DNA of 64,000 nucleotides from Paucilactobacillus vaccinostercus DSM 20634 (lineage in GTDB: Bacteria > Bacillota > Bacilli > Lactobacillales > Lactobacillaceae): positions 150,685 to 214,684 of the forward strand of contig NZ_AYYY01000063.1 of NCBI RefSeq assembly GCF_001436295.1, read 5' to 3'. Positions 55,105-63,925 of the stretch are shown here, one piece after another; within the stretch, counting starts at the first letter, position 1; each line of letters opens with the position of its first letter. Both the position numbers and the translations under genes were made by a program. The notes below the pieces were generated by a model, which had not been told where the DNA came from, did no database searches, and saw only the letters and a program-made list of their open reading frames with translations.

Positions 55105-56910
55105 ATGTTATTAAAATTAGGACTTACCGGAATTCGTCGTCGCTTGGCGGACTATCTCATTTTATTTTCCGGCTTGATCATTAGCTCAGCCATTTTTTAT
55201 CTTTTTATGTCAATTGCGACTAACGAGCATTTTTTGAAACAAAATATTAGCATTTCATTAGTGACGCAGGTCTTCTACTTTGGGGTTGTCTTGTTGACGG
55301 TGATTGCGATTGTGTACGTCTGGTACGCGCAGTCGTTTCTGTTACAGATGCGGCTACAGGATTATGGAATGCTACTGACGTTCGGTGCACGGCGCTCCAA
55401 AATTGATCAGTTAATTATGATCGAAACCTTTGTCATTCAGTTTGGGTCAACGATTATCGGCATTATTGTGGGTGCAGTTTTGACCCAGTTTGCAAGTGGT
55501 GCATTAGCTAAGATGATTGATTTCAAATTGACGGGGTTGAATGTAGGGTCCGTGACTTCCGTTGTAACAACGTTAGTAATTTTCTTTATTTTAGCGCTAT
55601 TTTGCGCCATTACGTCGATTATTTCGATCCATCGAAAACCACTGACCCAAATTATTCATGCGCAGCAACAAGCTAACCAACGAATGGTGACGACAAATAA
55701 GTTATTCGCTGGTGTAATCGTCGGCATCGTGTTATTAGCAGTCGGATTTATTGCAATGGATCGCATTGAGCAGCTACGGTTGATGGCCATTGTTATTGCA
55801 TTAGTGACAATCTGTTTCGGTAGTTACTTGCTTATCGGCTCACTGTTCACTCTAATTATTCGACTACTGCGCAAGACCAGTTTTTCATCCAAAAATTTAC
55901 GCAAGTTCACGATGGGTCAACTGGAATTTCGAATTGGAAGTTATACACGAATTTTAACCATGGTGACGATTCTCTTCTCACTTGCACTGGGAGCCATTAC
56001 CGTCGGAACGGGCTATTACCAACAGATCCCGGTTGTCAGTGAACGTGCCAGTGCGTATACGATGAACTTAACGAATCCAAGTACGAAGGCACAAAAATTG
56101 ATCAAAGAGTTGAACGTTCAAAAGAAGGTTGTGTACCATCAAATTAGTGCAGGAAAGTATGTTTATTACAATCAGGCAGAATTGAAGCAACAGCCGTTTC
56201 AGATGGTCCGAACTATCAAAGATACGACCAGTGTTTCGGCACCAACTTACCGAAACATTCCCAACGAAAAGTTGATTCAATCGGGCACTGAACAGGCGAT
56301 GTTTAAGGAGCTGCAAGATCCGAGTGTTCGGAATAAAGAAATCATTATTTTGACACCCGCTAAATTTAAAGCACAAACGGGTAAGCGTGCAGCCCTGACG
56401 TTAATCCGGGTTAAAGATTTGCATGCCAGCCTGCCAGTTCTGAAGAAACTAGCGAAGTATCAAACAGCGGCACAGCAAAGTGGGATGGAGACGAGTAACG
56501 GATACAACATGTATTTAGTCGCTAATTCCATGTTTGGTGGGTTAGAATTTATGGGCCTCTTCTTGGGGATTGCCTTTTTGACAATGCTTGCAAGTTGCTT
56601 GATGTTTAAAGTATTATCAGGGACCCGCGCTGACCAACGACGCTATCACGTGTTGAATAATATTGGGGCTAGTCAGCGGCAATTAGACTGGGCACTGGTG
56701 ACTGAAATTGGAACCTTGTTTATTATTCCAGCCGTCCTTGGGGTAAGTTATGTTGCATTGGGCTTGCGGATGTTTACCAAATTGATGCTTAGTCCATATC
56801 ATACCTTTGGTATGGCGAGCCTTATGTTTGTTGGTTGCTACGCCGTGTACTACGTTGTAACGGTCGTTATTTATCGACAACTGGTTTTGAAAGACACGAA
56901 GCGGGGGTGA
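55105..56910 (+). CDS. FtsX-like ABC permease, BceB/YtrF-like
   Basis: This 601-residue permease has about ten transmembrane helices in the BceB arrangement: four near the N-terminus, two central, a large extracytoplasmic domain (about residues 300-460) and the final FtsX three-helix unit. The Lys-rich, soluble external domain is typical of bacitracin- or lantibiotic-sensing permeases. It is longer than Bacillus YtrF and nearer to BceB in size. AAGGAG precedes the ATG. Confidence 0.85.
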   Translation: MLLKLGLTGIRRRLADYLILFSGLIISSAIFYLFMSIATNEHFLKQNISISLVTQVFYFGVVLLTVIAIVYVWYAQSFLLQMRLQDYGMLLTFGARRSKIDQLIMIETFVIQFGSTIIGIIVGAVLTQFASGALAKMIDFKLTGLNVGSVTSVVTTLVIFFILALFCAITSIISIHRKPLTQIIHAQQQANQRMVTTNKLFAGVIVGIVLLAVGFIAMDRIEQLRLMAIVIALVTICFGSYLLIGSLFTLIIRLLRKTSFSSKNLRKFTMGQLEFRIGSYTRILTMVTILFSLALGAITVGTGYYQQIPVVSERASAYTMNLTNPSTKAQKLIKELNVQKKVVYHQISAGKYVYYNQAELKQQPFQMVRTIKDTTSVSAPTYRNIPNEKLIQSGTEQAMFKELQDPSVRNKEIIILTPAKFKAQTGKRAALTLIRVKDLHASLPVLKKLAKYQTAAQQSGMETSNGYNMYLVANSMFGGLEFMGLFLGIAFLTMLASCLMFKVLSGTRADQRRYHVLNNIGASQRQLDWALVTEIGTLFIIPAVLGVSYVALGLRMFTKLMLSPYHTFGMASLMFVGCYAVYYVVTVVIYRQLVLKDTKRG

Positions 56911-56914
56911 GAGG

Positions 56915-57298
56915 ATGCAGTTTAATTTTGATAGTACTGAACCGATTTACCAACAAGTTGCCGCGCAATTAGAAGAGGCAATTTTTACGGGTGGTTTTAA
57001 TGAGGATGATCAGGTCCCTTCGACAACGGAAATTTCAAAGCAGTTTCATATTAATCCTGCCACGGTATTAAAGGGTATGAATTTACTGGTGGCTAAGGAT
57101 TTGATTGAGAAAAAGCGTGGGCTGGGAATGTTTGTTAAACAAGGAGCGAAGGATAAAATTATGCATCAAAGACGAGAAAGTTTTTATTCTGATTATGTGT
57201 TGAACCTGGTTCAAGAAGCTCAGAAGTTGGGCTTAACGCAGGATAAATTGGAACAACTGATTTCACGGGGGTATCAAAATGACGACACTACACGTTAA
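56915..57298 (+). CDS. GntR-family regulator, YtrA subfamily
   Basis: This 127-residue protein has an N-terminal GntR winged helix (about 8-78: EPIYQQVAAQLEEAI, VPSTTEISKQFHINPATVLKGMNLL, KKRGLGMFV) and only a short C-terminal helical tail, the layout that defines YtrA-type regulators. It overlaps the next ABC ATPase gene by 20 bases. It probably represses the whole operon by binding 54289-54308. Its signal is unknown; in Bacillus, YtrA responds to wall antibiotics. Confidence 0.88.
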   Translation: MQFNFDSTEPIYQQVAAQLEEAIFTGGFNEDDQVPSTTEISKQFHINPATVLKGMNLLVAKDLIEKKRGLGMFVKQGAKDKIMHQRRESFYSDYVLNLVQEAQKLGLTQDKLEQLISRGYQNDDTTR

Positions 57299-58154
57299 TC
57301 ATATTTCACAGCATTTTGGCAAACATCAGGTTTTAAAAGACGTGACGATGACGTTGGAACCACAAAAGATTTATGGATTGCTGGGGCGTAACGGCGCTGG
57401 TAAAAGTACACTGCTAAATATAATTACTAACCGAATATTCCCAAGCAGCGGGGATGTCATGCTTGATAATACAGAAGTTTTTGAAAATGATGATTGTCTC
57501 TCAAAAATGTACCTAATGAGTGAGGCGAATTTATATGCTGAACGACTGAAGGTTCGAAAGATTTTTGACTTGGTACAGATGAGCTATGGTCAATTTGATT
57601 GGCCACTTGCGCATGAATTAGCGGGTAAGTTTCAGGTTAACTTAGAGGAACGATTTGGCCGGTTATCAACTGGATACCATTCCATTGTTAAACTCATTAT
57701 TGCGTTGTGTGTTCCTGCGGATTATATTTTCTTGGACGAACCGGTACTCGGATTAGATGCAAATCATCGGGAGCTATTTTATCAAGAATTATTGGCAGCA
57801 TATGAAAAACGGCCACGTACATTTGTGATTTCGACACATTTGATCGAAGAAATTGCTAATTTAGTGGAACATGTTTTCATGATCGACGACGGCCAACTTT
57901 TGGCAGATGAAGACGTCGAGGAACTTATCGCTCGATCGTATGCGATCACTGGGCCACGGCCGGCTGTGTTAGCCTACACTGAAGGACTCAATGTGGTTGG
58001 GGAAGAGAGTCTTGGCCAAATTACAACCAACTATGTATTTGGTACCCTCGATGATACAAGAATTATTCCAGATTCAGTAACGATTGAACATTTAGACTTA
58101 CAAAAACTATTTGTATACCTGACGAACGGGAGGCATCAGCAAAATGAACACTAA
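57279..58154 (+). CDS. ABC transporter ATPase, YtrB-like
   Basis: This 291-residue ATPase has Walker A GRNGAGKST, a divergent signature (LSTGY in place of LSGGQ) and Walker B YIFLDEPVLGLD with the catalytic Glu. An extra C-terminal region of about 70 residues follows. This type commonly accompanies YtrA regulators. It starts within the regulator gene and overlaps the following membrane gene by 11 bases, so all three are coupled. Confidence 0.87.
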   Translation: MTTLHVNHISQHFGKHQVLKDVTMTLEPQKIYGLLGRNGAGKSTLLNIITNRIFPSSGDVMLDNTEVFENDDCLSKMYLMSEANLYAERLKVRKIFDLVQMSYGQFDWPLAHELAGKFQVNLEERFGRLSTGYHSIVKLIIALCVPADYIFLDEPVLGLDANHRELFYQELLAAYEKRPRTFVISTHLIEEIANLVEHVFMIDDGQLLADEDVEELIARSYAITGPRPAVLAYTEGLNVVGEESLGQITTNYVFGTLDDTRIIPDSVTIEHLDLQKLFVYLTNGRHQQNEH

Positions 58155-58884
58155 AAGTAATCGATTAGCCATTTATAATTTTAAAAATTCACTGTTTCAT
58201 TTAGGGACTACCTATATCTGTTTTTTTGCCATCGTCGTGATTGTGCCAACGCTCATCTCGCTCATTGTCAGCAGTAATATGTCTGGAATGACGTGGAGTA
58301 ATTTTGTCAGTGAGTTGCTGGCGGTCGCCATCTTCTACACCATTGCGGACTGTTTGTTCTTCAATTACAATAATTTTAAATTGACCATCCAAAATGGAAT
58401 ATCGCGAAGAACTGCTTGGTTGGCACGCGTGAAGGGAATTTTGTTACTGTCTTTGCCCATAGTCATTGTTCAAGGAATTGATGCGTTGGTGGATCATGGG
58501 TCTTTATTATATGCTGGCTTATTCGGCACGCCTAAGGGAGCAGAATGGGGCGCTGCGTTGGCCTTTGATTTCATGAATATGTTGAGCTTATTTGCCACAG
58601 CGTTGGCGGTTGGATACGGCCTTGCGCTTCTTAGCAAGCGTGGAAAAGCAACTGTAATCATTGGTGTTCCGATTGTGGGGCTCATTCTCCTCGTGCAACT
58701 GGTCAAAGCAATGCTGAAGAATCAAGAAGCGGTCGCTAATGTATTGAAAGCTATTATCGGTTATTCAGACAAAACGGGGATGATGAATCCACTTAACATT
58801 AGTCTCTTCGTGTTAGTCTGGCTGGTTGTGATGCTGTTGTTGTCATTTTTCTTTAGTAGCAAAATGAAATTACGGCGAGATTAA
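58144..58884 (+). CDS. ABC-2-like membrane subunit of the Ytr-type transporter
   Basis: This is a 246-residue protein with six predicted helices and no ATPase motif, probably the permease for the preceding ATPase. No specific family could be named beyond ABC-2-like; it takes the place of YtrC/YtrD in the Bacillus operon. It is the last gene of the five-gene unit. No clear terminator follows. Confidence 0.75.
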   Translation: MNTKSNRLAIYNFKNSLFHLGTTYICFFAIVVIVPTLISLIVSSNMSGMTWSNFVSELLAVAIFYTIADCLFFNYNNFKLTIQNGISRRTAWLARVKGILLLSLPIVIVQGIDALVDHGSLLYAGLFGTPKGAEWGAALAFDFMNMLSLFATALAVGYGLALLSKRGKATVIIGVPIVGLILLVQLVKAMLKNQEAVANVLKAIIGYSDKTGMMNPLNISLFVLVWLVVMLLLSFFFSSKMKLRRD

Positions 58885-58941
58885 TTTGGTAAAACGAGAT
58901 TCTTTCGATCCTCAATTGTATCCGGTTGTGATAAGATTGAG

Positions 58942-58955
58942 CTATTAATTAATAG
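58942..58955. repeat. AT-rich palindrome before DUF2785 gene
   Basis: CTATTAATTAATAG is a perfect 14-base palindrome 18 bases before the start codon. It may be an operator or chance in AT-rich DNA. Confidence 0.25.
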
Positions 58956-58973
58956 AGTAAGGAAGGAATCCGA

Positions 58974-59945
58974 ATGACGCAAATTCAACAATTAAGACAG
59001 CAACTTTCAGAGTTACGCTCTAAGGTGAATCAAGGGGAGATCTTCCAGTCACTAGGCGATGAAGTTGGTAAGATCATCGACCCCGTGAAACGCCAGCGTT
59101 CAACGAAAATTGAGCAACCAGCAGATGAAAGTGACGTTTTAGAGTTACTGCAGGAGTTACGCGAACAACTGAATAAAAATGAATTGACCGCAATTACAAA
59201 CCAACAGTTGTTTGAATTGCTAAGTCATATTGGATCCACTAATTCAGCGGTCCGGGATCAAGGGGTTTACTTCTTGTTCAACGACTTGTTAGAGGATCAA
59301 ATTCTGACCAAGGATCAAATGACCCAGACGTTTAATTATTTACTATCGGATGAGATTATGTTTGATCACATTGAAGAGCGGAAAAATAATGGTATTTTTC
59401 AACGCTCTTTTGCTGTTTTATTACTCTCGACACTTTTGTACGGCGATCGAGCGGGCTATTTTTTCCTGAATAGTGAGATGTTAAACCGGTTAGTCGATCA
59501 AATGGCTGTTTATATTGTGCTAGAAACGGATACCCGTGGCTTTGTCAAGCGTAATGGCTGGGCCCATGCGTATACCCACATTGGTAACGTACTCGACGAG
59601 TTATCACAACGAGACGATCTTGCGCGCTCAGATAAGATTTTTTTGATGACGGTCTTGATTGAACGGTATAAGCGGCTTGAAACGCCATTAATTTTTGGTG
59701 AATCTCAGCGATTAACGGCGTATTTATCACGATTAACCAAGAAGAACCATCTTTATAGCAGTTATTTTCTGTTGCAACTAAAAGCTTGGCGATCTCAAAT
59801 CATGAGCGATTATCAGCCTCAAACGGAAGGACAGTGGACTGTCGTATTTAATCATATGCGGCTGATGCAAGCGATCCTAATTAGTGGTGGGTTTGATGAT
59901 GAAATTATTAAGTACATCGCTGGTGGTCAGAATTTTATAAATTAG
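58974..59945 (+). CDS. DUF2785 protein
   Basis: This 323-residue soluble, mostly helical protein has a coiled-coil-like N-terminus (QLRQQLSELRSKV) and a C-terminal DUF2785 domain recognised by RGFVKRNGWAHAYTHIGNVLDEL. Function is unknown. A GGAAGGA site precedes the ATG. It stands alone between the Ytr-like operon and ddl. An inverted repeat TTAGAAAAT/ATTTTCTAA (59942-59964) spans its stop codon but has no T tract. Confidence 0.8.
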   Translation: MTQIQQLRQQLSELRSKVNQGEIFQSLGDEVGKIIDPVKRQRSTKIEQPADESDVLELLQELREQLNKNELTAITNQQLFELLSHIGSTNSAVRDQGVYFLFNDLLEDQILTKDQMTQTFNYLLSDEIMFDHIEERKNNGIFQRSFAVLLLSTLLYGDRAGYFFLNSEMLNRLVDQMAVYIVLETDTRGFVKRNGWAHAYTHIGNVLDELSQRDDLARSDKIFLMTVLIERYKRLETPLIFGESQRLTAYLSRLTKKNHLYSSYFLLQLKAWRSQIMSDYQPQTEGQWTVVFNHMRLMQAILISGGFDDEIIKYIAGGQNFIN

Positions 59946-59964
59946 AAAATAATGAATTTTCTAA
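59942..59964. repeat. Inverted repeat at the DUF2785 gene end
   Basis: TTAGAAAAT-N5-ATTTTCTAA is a perfect nine-base inverted repeat overlapping the stop codon. A transcript hairpin could form, but no U tract follows. It might protect the 3' end or bind a regulator of ddl. Confidence 0.35.
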
Positions 59965-59993
59965 GTAAAGCATTTTCAAACATCTTACTGACA

Positions 59994-60002
59994 TGCTATA
60001 CT
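59994..60002 (+). promoter_or_regulatory. Extended -10 promoter of ddl
   Basis: TGC-TATACT is an extended -10, 37 bases before ddl. Confidence 0.5.
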
Positions 60003-60039
60003 TAGGGTTCTATAAATCGGAGAATAGGTGTGAGATAAA

Positions 60040-61182
60040 ATGCAAGAAAAGAAGATTCATGTTGCATTGCTGTTTGGAGGCAACTCTTCTGAACACGATG
60101 TGTCAAAGCGTTCAGCACATAATATTTATGACGCCATGGATAAGACGAAATATGATGTTAGTCTATTCATGTTTACCAAAGATGGTATTTTGTTAGGTCA
60201 TCAAGCATCACAACGAATTTTTAATGGTGAAGATGAAGACCAAGTGGTTGCCGATGAATATCCAAAGATTGACATGAGCAACCCATTGGCACCAATCATG
60301 GCCTTGGGAGAAATTCAGGATGTTGATATTTTTTACCCAGTCATTCATGGTAACTTGGGCGAAGATGGTACGGTTCAAGGACTTTTCAAGCTACTTAAAA
60401 AGCCATATATCGGATCAGGAATTTTAGCGTCTGCAGCATCGTTTGATAAGGATATGACGAAACGCATCCTCAATCAGGCGGGGGTTCGCAACACGAAGTA
60501 TCTCCTAGTCACGCCTGAAAACAAGGACGAGATGACGTGGGCTAAAATTAGTGCGGAATTGGGCGACACCGTCTTCATTAAACCGGCTAACCAAGGTTCT
60601 TCAGTTGGTATTCATAAGGCAACGGATGCGGCTTCATATGAATCAGGGCTAGCAGATGCCTTTAACTATGATTTTAAGATTTTAGTTGAGCAGGCGGTTG
60701 TGAAACCACAAGAAATTGAAATCTCAATTTTAGGGAACGAAGCACCACGGGCATCGAAGCTCGGGGCCGTACGGGTACCCGAATCGGATGCATTTTACGA
60801 CTATCAAAATAAGTTTGTTGATGCGAGCGGTGTGGTGTTTGAATTACCGGTTGTCCTATCGGATGAATTAACAAAAGAAATTACTGATATGGCGTTACGG
60901 GCTTACGTTGCGCTCGGAATGAAGGGACTATCACGAATTGACTTTTTAGTCGATCAGGATGGTGTACCATATCTAAGCGAACCCAATACATTACCAGGCT
61001 TTACCAACATTAGTTTATATCCGCAGATGTGGGAAGTTTCAGGCATCAGTTACTCGGATTTGATTGATGAAATTATTCAGTATGGATTTGCCGAGTACAA
61101 GCGTAATCAGCAAATTAAATATGATTTTGAAGAATTAGGTACTGAACATGTTGGTGAAAAGAAGTATAATCAAACCAACTAA
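60040..61182 (+). CDS. ddl: D-alanine--D-lactate (D-alanine) ligase
   Basis: This 380-residue ATP-grasp ligase makes the terminal D-Ala-D-X unit of peptidoglycan precursors. GGNSSEHDVSKRSA and SEPNTLPGFTNISLYP are family signatures. The specificity position is Phe259 in DYQNKF, where D-Ala-D-Ala ligases have Tyr and the D-Ala-D-Lac ligase of Leuconostoc has Phe261. D-lactate-ending precursors and intrinsic vancomycin resistance are therefore expected. AGGTGTGAG precedes the ATG. Confidence 0.93.
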   Translation: MQEKKIHVALLFGGNSSEHDVSKRSAHNIYDAMDKTKYDVSLFMFTKDGILLGHQASQRIFNGEDEDQVVADEYPKIDMSNPLAPIMALGEIQDVDIFYPVIHGNLGEDGTVQGLFKLLKKPYIGSGILASAASFDKDMTKRILNQAGVRNTKYLLVTPENKDEMTWAKISAELGDTVFIKPANQGSSVGIHKATDAASYESGLADAFNYDFKILVEQAVVKPQEIEISILGNEAPRASKLGAVRVPESDAFYDYQNKFVDASGVVFELPVVLSDELTKEITDMALRAYVALGMKGLSRIDFLVDQDGVPYLSEPNTLPGFTNISLYPQMWEVSGISYSDLIDEIIQYGFAEYKRNQQIKYDFEELGTEHVGEKKYNQTN

Positions 61183-61185
61183 TGC

Positions 61186-61220
61186 AAAAGGCACGTGCTA
61201 GATAAGGCAGGTGCCTTTTT
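61186..61220 (+). terminator. Terminator after ddl
   Basis: AAAAGGCAC pairs with GTGCCTTTTT around a 16-base loop. It lies before the GDPD start chosen at 61240. Confidence 0.75.
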
Positions 61221-61239
61221 GATACAACGGGTGATTTTA

Positions 61240-62691
61240 GTGAAAAGGCATGAATTAACGGTAATTTTATGGCTCGCCATTATGACAAACAACTGGCTTT
61301 GGACGACCGATTTAAGTCTGTTAGTTAAATGGCTCTGGCTCGGAGGCTGTCTCGGGGTGGTCACGTGGTGGCTAGCACGGCGGCTGGAATTACGAACACG
61401 ACAATCGGTTGTAAAATTGATCGTGTTAATTATCATCAATTGGATATTGATCTTACCATTGGGCGGTTTAGGGCTTACGAGCTATTTATTGATGGCCCTG
61501 CCAGTTCCTGAACTGGGATTGCAGTTTATTTATCTGCATCGCTTATTGCTAGGTATAATTGCAGTATTAACGTATCTGGTTCTACTAGGAAGTTGGTGGA
61601 GTGTCCAACCGATGACCTTGCACTGGCTTCAGCCGACTAAATTGGCACGCGCCAGTCTTTCTCGCCGGCGTTCATTTAGTATCTGGCTGATGGAAAGTCT
61701 AGGCTTGGGGTTAATTGCAACTGGGGGAATTTTTCTCAATAATCGTAGTGGTGCGGTGATCTTAGTTGCTGCTGGGACACTGTTTGCGGCAAATACGACC
61801 AGTTGGCTGTTAGTCCGCTATTTAAGGATTGATCAGGTAGGGACTCTTAAACCCTGTTTTACCGGAAGTTTGGCGGTGATTTGTTTAGGATGTACCATTT
61901 GCTGGATGGTCGTTCAGCCTAGCTTCCCACGTTCGTCGACGATTCCTTTGATCGCTCATCGGGGAGTTGATGGTCATAATGGGGTGCAGAATACACTGCA
62001 AAGTTTAAAAAAAACAAGCAACCGCGCCAAGCGAATGGAAATGGATATTCAAGAGACTAAGGATCACCGGTTTGTTTGTCTGCATGACCCCAACTTAGCA
62101 CATCTGGCGCACCGTAATATCCTAGTAAAAGATCACCGATTGTCTCGGCTAATGCAGGTGCACGTTAGGGAACATGGGCAAGAAACAAAATTGACGTCGT
62201 TTGATGCCTATTTAAAAGCTGCACGGCGTCTGCATGTAAAACTGATTGTTGAGATTAAGCCGCAAGCGGGGGTTAATTCTCGTCAATCGGCCCGGGAGTT
62301 TGTGCGGCGTTATCGACACGCATGGCAGACAGATCAGTTCGCCGTACATTCTGTGGATGATGCAATTATTGAAGAGCTCGGACAGCATGTAAAGCACCAA
62401 CAACTGGGACTGATTCGACCATTTATTATTAGCCGTTTAAAAACGACCGGGGTTGATTTTTACTCGATTGACTACCGTGCCGTTAATCGGGCGTACGTGA
62501 ATTATTTGCATGATCATCATGTTAAAGTTTACGCTTGGACGGTGGATCGGCCGGTAGCCGCTAAACGGATGGTGGCCGCGGGGGTCGATGGAATTATTAC
62601 CGATGATACTAGTCTGGTTAAAACCCACTTGGCGCACGTTACCAATGGCATCATGTATCAGGCGGAGAATTTTTTGTGGCAAATCATTTAA
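61240..62691 (+). CDS. Membrane-anchored glycerophosphodiester phosphodiesterase
   Basis: This is a 483-residue protein with about six N-terminal helices (10-225) and a C-terminal GDPD domain. Active-site residues are His240 (AHRG), Glu267 and Asp269 (MEMDIQ) and His282 (LHDP); VYAWTVDRP and DGIITDD complete the barrel. It probably hydrolyses glycerophosphodiesters or lipoteichoic-acid-related lipids at the membrane. The frame opens at 61195, but that lies inside the ddl terminator; GTG at 61240 with GGGTGA upstream is preferred. The XRE/TPR gene follows after 18 bases. Confidence 0.85.
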   Translation: MKRHELTVILWLAIMTNNWLWTTDLSLLVKWLWLGGCLGVVTWWLARRLELRTRQSVVKLIVLIIINWILILPLGGLGLTSYLLMALPVPELGLQFIYLHRLLLGIIAVLTYLVLLGSWWSVQPMTLHWLQPTKLARASLSRRRSFSIWLMESLGLGLIATGGIFLNNRSGAVILVAAGTLFAANTTSWLLVRYLRIDQVGTLKPCFTGSLAVICLGCTICWMVVQPSFPRSSTIPLIAHRGVDGHNGVQNTLQSLKKTSNRAKRMEMDIQETKDHRFVCLHDPNLAHLAHRNILVKDHRLSRLMQVHVREHGQETKLTSFDAYLKAARRLHVKLIVEIKPQAGVNSRQSAREFVRRYRHAWQTDQFAVHSVDDAIIEELGQHVKHQQLGLIRPFIISRLKTTGVDFYSIDYRAVNRAYVNYLHDHHVKVYAWTVDRPVAAKRMVAAGVDGIITDDTSLVKTHLAHVTNGIMYQAENFLWQII

Positions 62692-62709
62692 GAGGCGAGG
62701 CGATAAAAC

Positions 62710-63555
62710 TTGAAAATTCGCGGCGAGCAAGTTAGGTTATTACGGAAAAAACTCGGATTATCACAAACCGAGTTGGCCCAGGGAATCTGTACGCAAGCAA
62801 CGGTCAGCTTAATTGAAAAGAATAATCAATTGCCAAGCATGCCCATCTTATTTCAAATCTGTGAGCGGCTCGGCGTTGACGTTGCGGATGTGTTGGAAAC
62901 CACTAATAATGGTTTGACCGACATTTTTGAGCGGATCGATAATGCCGTTTTGGCGGATGACGCACAACTCACGGCTAACTTATTGAACACAATTCGAATT
63001 AAACAGTTGCGGACCGGTCACGATAAGCAACGTTACTATTACTTTTTGGGGATGCTTCAACTCATGCAACAAAGTGATCCGACAGAAGCGCTATTTAATT
63101 TTAATCTCGCTTTAAAGCAGTTTGCTGCCAACGAAACTGATATCTATCAAGTAATGGCAACGGTTGCGGCCGGCATCGCATATTTAAAAAATGGGGATAC
63201 GTCAACCGCGGAACAGCTAGCCCAAAAAGCAACAAAGATGACTACGGGACAATTAGTAGGGGCAACCGCACGGCAGTTAATTGCGTTAAATTTGAAATTG
63301 ACTCAGCTGAATCGGCAATTGGATCAATTGGCGGTGAGTCTGCAACACGGAAAAAAAGCGGTAGCACTTTGTCGGCACTTTGAAACGCTATTTGGCATCG
63401 ATCAGGCTTTCTATCAATTGGCGGTGACTCAATTAACCATGGGGGATGTGACTGCCGGACAACAAACGCTCCGAATCGCTGAAAGCTTAGGAATTGTGTG
63501 TCAACATCCCAAGCTGCTAAGTGTTATTCGACAACAGCAGCTCAAATTATCATGA
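62710..63555 (+). CDS. XRE-family regulator with TPR-like domain
   Basis: This 281-residue protein has an N-terminal helix-turn-helix (about 5-60: VRLLRKKLGLSQTELAQGICTQATVSLIEKNNQLPS) and a helical repeat region of TPR type to the end. This architecture is shared with PlcR/NprR/Rgg-like and related regulators, some of which bind peptides. The start is TTG at 62710, 9 bases after GAGGCGAGG. It is probably co-transcribed with the GDPD gene. No peptide-pheromone gene was seen next to it. Confidence 0.85.
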   Translation: MKIRGEQVRLLRKKLGLSQTELAQGICTQATVSLIEKNNQLPSMPILFQICERLGVDVADVLETTNNGLTDIFERIDNAVLADDAQLTANLLNTIRIKQLRTGHDKQRYYYFLGMLQLMQQSDPTEALFNFNLALKQFAANETDIYQVMATVAAGIAYLKNGDTSTAEQLAQKATKMTTGQLVGATARQLIALNLKLTQLNRQLDQLAVSLQHGKKAVALCRHFETLFGIDQAFYQLAVTQLTMGDVTAGQQTLRIAESLGIVCQHPKLLSVIRQQQLKLS

Positions 63556-63582
63556 GTGTGAGAGTTTTGTTGCTGGGAAAAA

Positions 63583-63593
63583 TTTGTTATAAT
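63583..63593 (+). promoter_or_regulatory. Extended -10 promoter of the last gene
   Basis: TTTGT-TATAAT (hexamer 63588-63593) has a TG extension and lies 44 bases before the start codon. Confidence 0.6.
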
Positions 63594-63637
63594 TGACAGC
63601 TGTTAAGTGAAACTCATAAGAACAAGAGGAAAAATGA

Positions 63638-63925
63638 ATGGCAATTCAAGCTTTAACGACTTTATTTGCAATAATTGCACTTTATATTGGGTACTACTTG
63701 GTTACCCACAGGCACAAACCATTTTTGATTTTTGATCCGCGAAAAAGCGTTAAATTTCAGTGGGCAGTATTGATTTGGGGAATTGAAATGTTGGTGGTTG
63801 GTGCGTTGGCACTCACGGCCGCATTTGTGGGTTCGACGGGCTTCACCGTGGCAATCTTGAGTGTCGGTTGTTTTTCTGGGACGTTTCTTTCGTTCACTTT
63901 TGTATGGTTTTTAAATCATAAGTGA
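63638..63925 (+). CDS. Small membrane protein of unknown function
   Basis: This 95-residue protein has three hydrophobic segments (about 3-20, 42-63 and 68-90), with a basic loop HRHKPFLIFDPRKS between the first two. No family is recognised with confidence. AGAGGAAAAA precedes the ATG, and its own extended -10 promoter lies upstream. The remaining 75 bases of the window hold no gene start that can be supported. Confidence 0.7.
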   Translation: MAIQALTTLFAIIALYIGYYLVTHRHKPFLIFDPRKSVKFQWAVLIWGIEMLVVGALALTAAFVGSTGFTVAILSVGCFSGTFLSFTFVWFLNHK

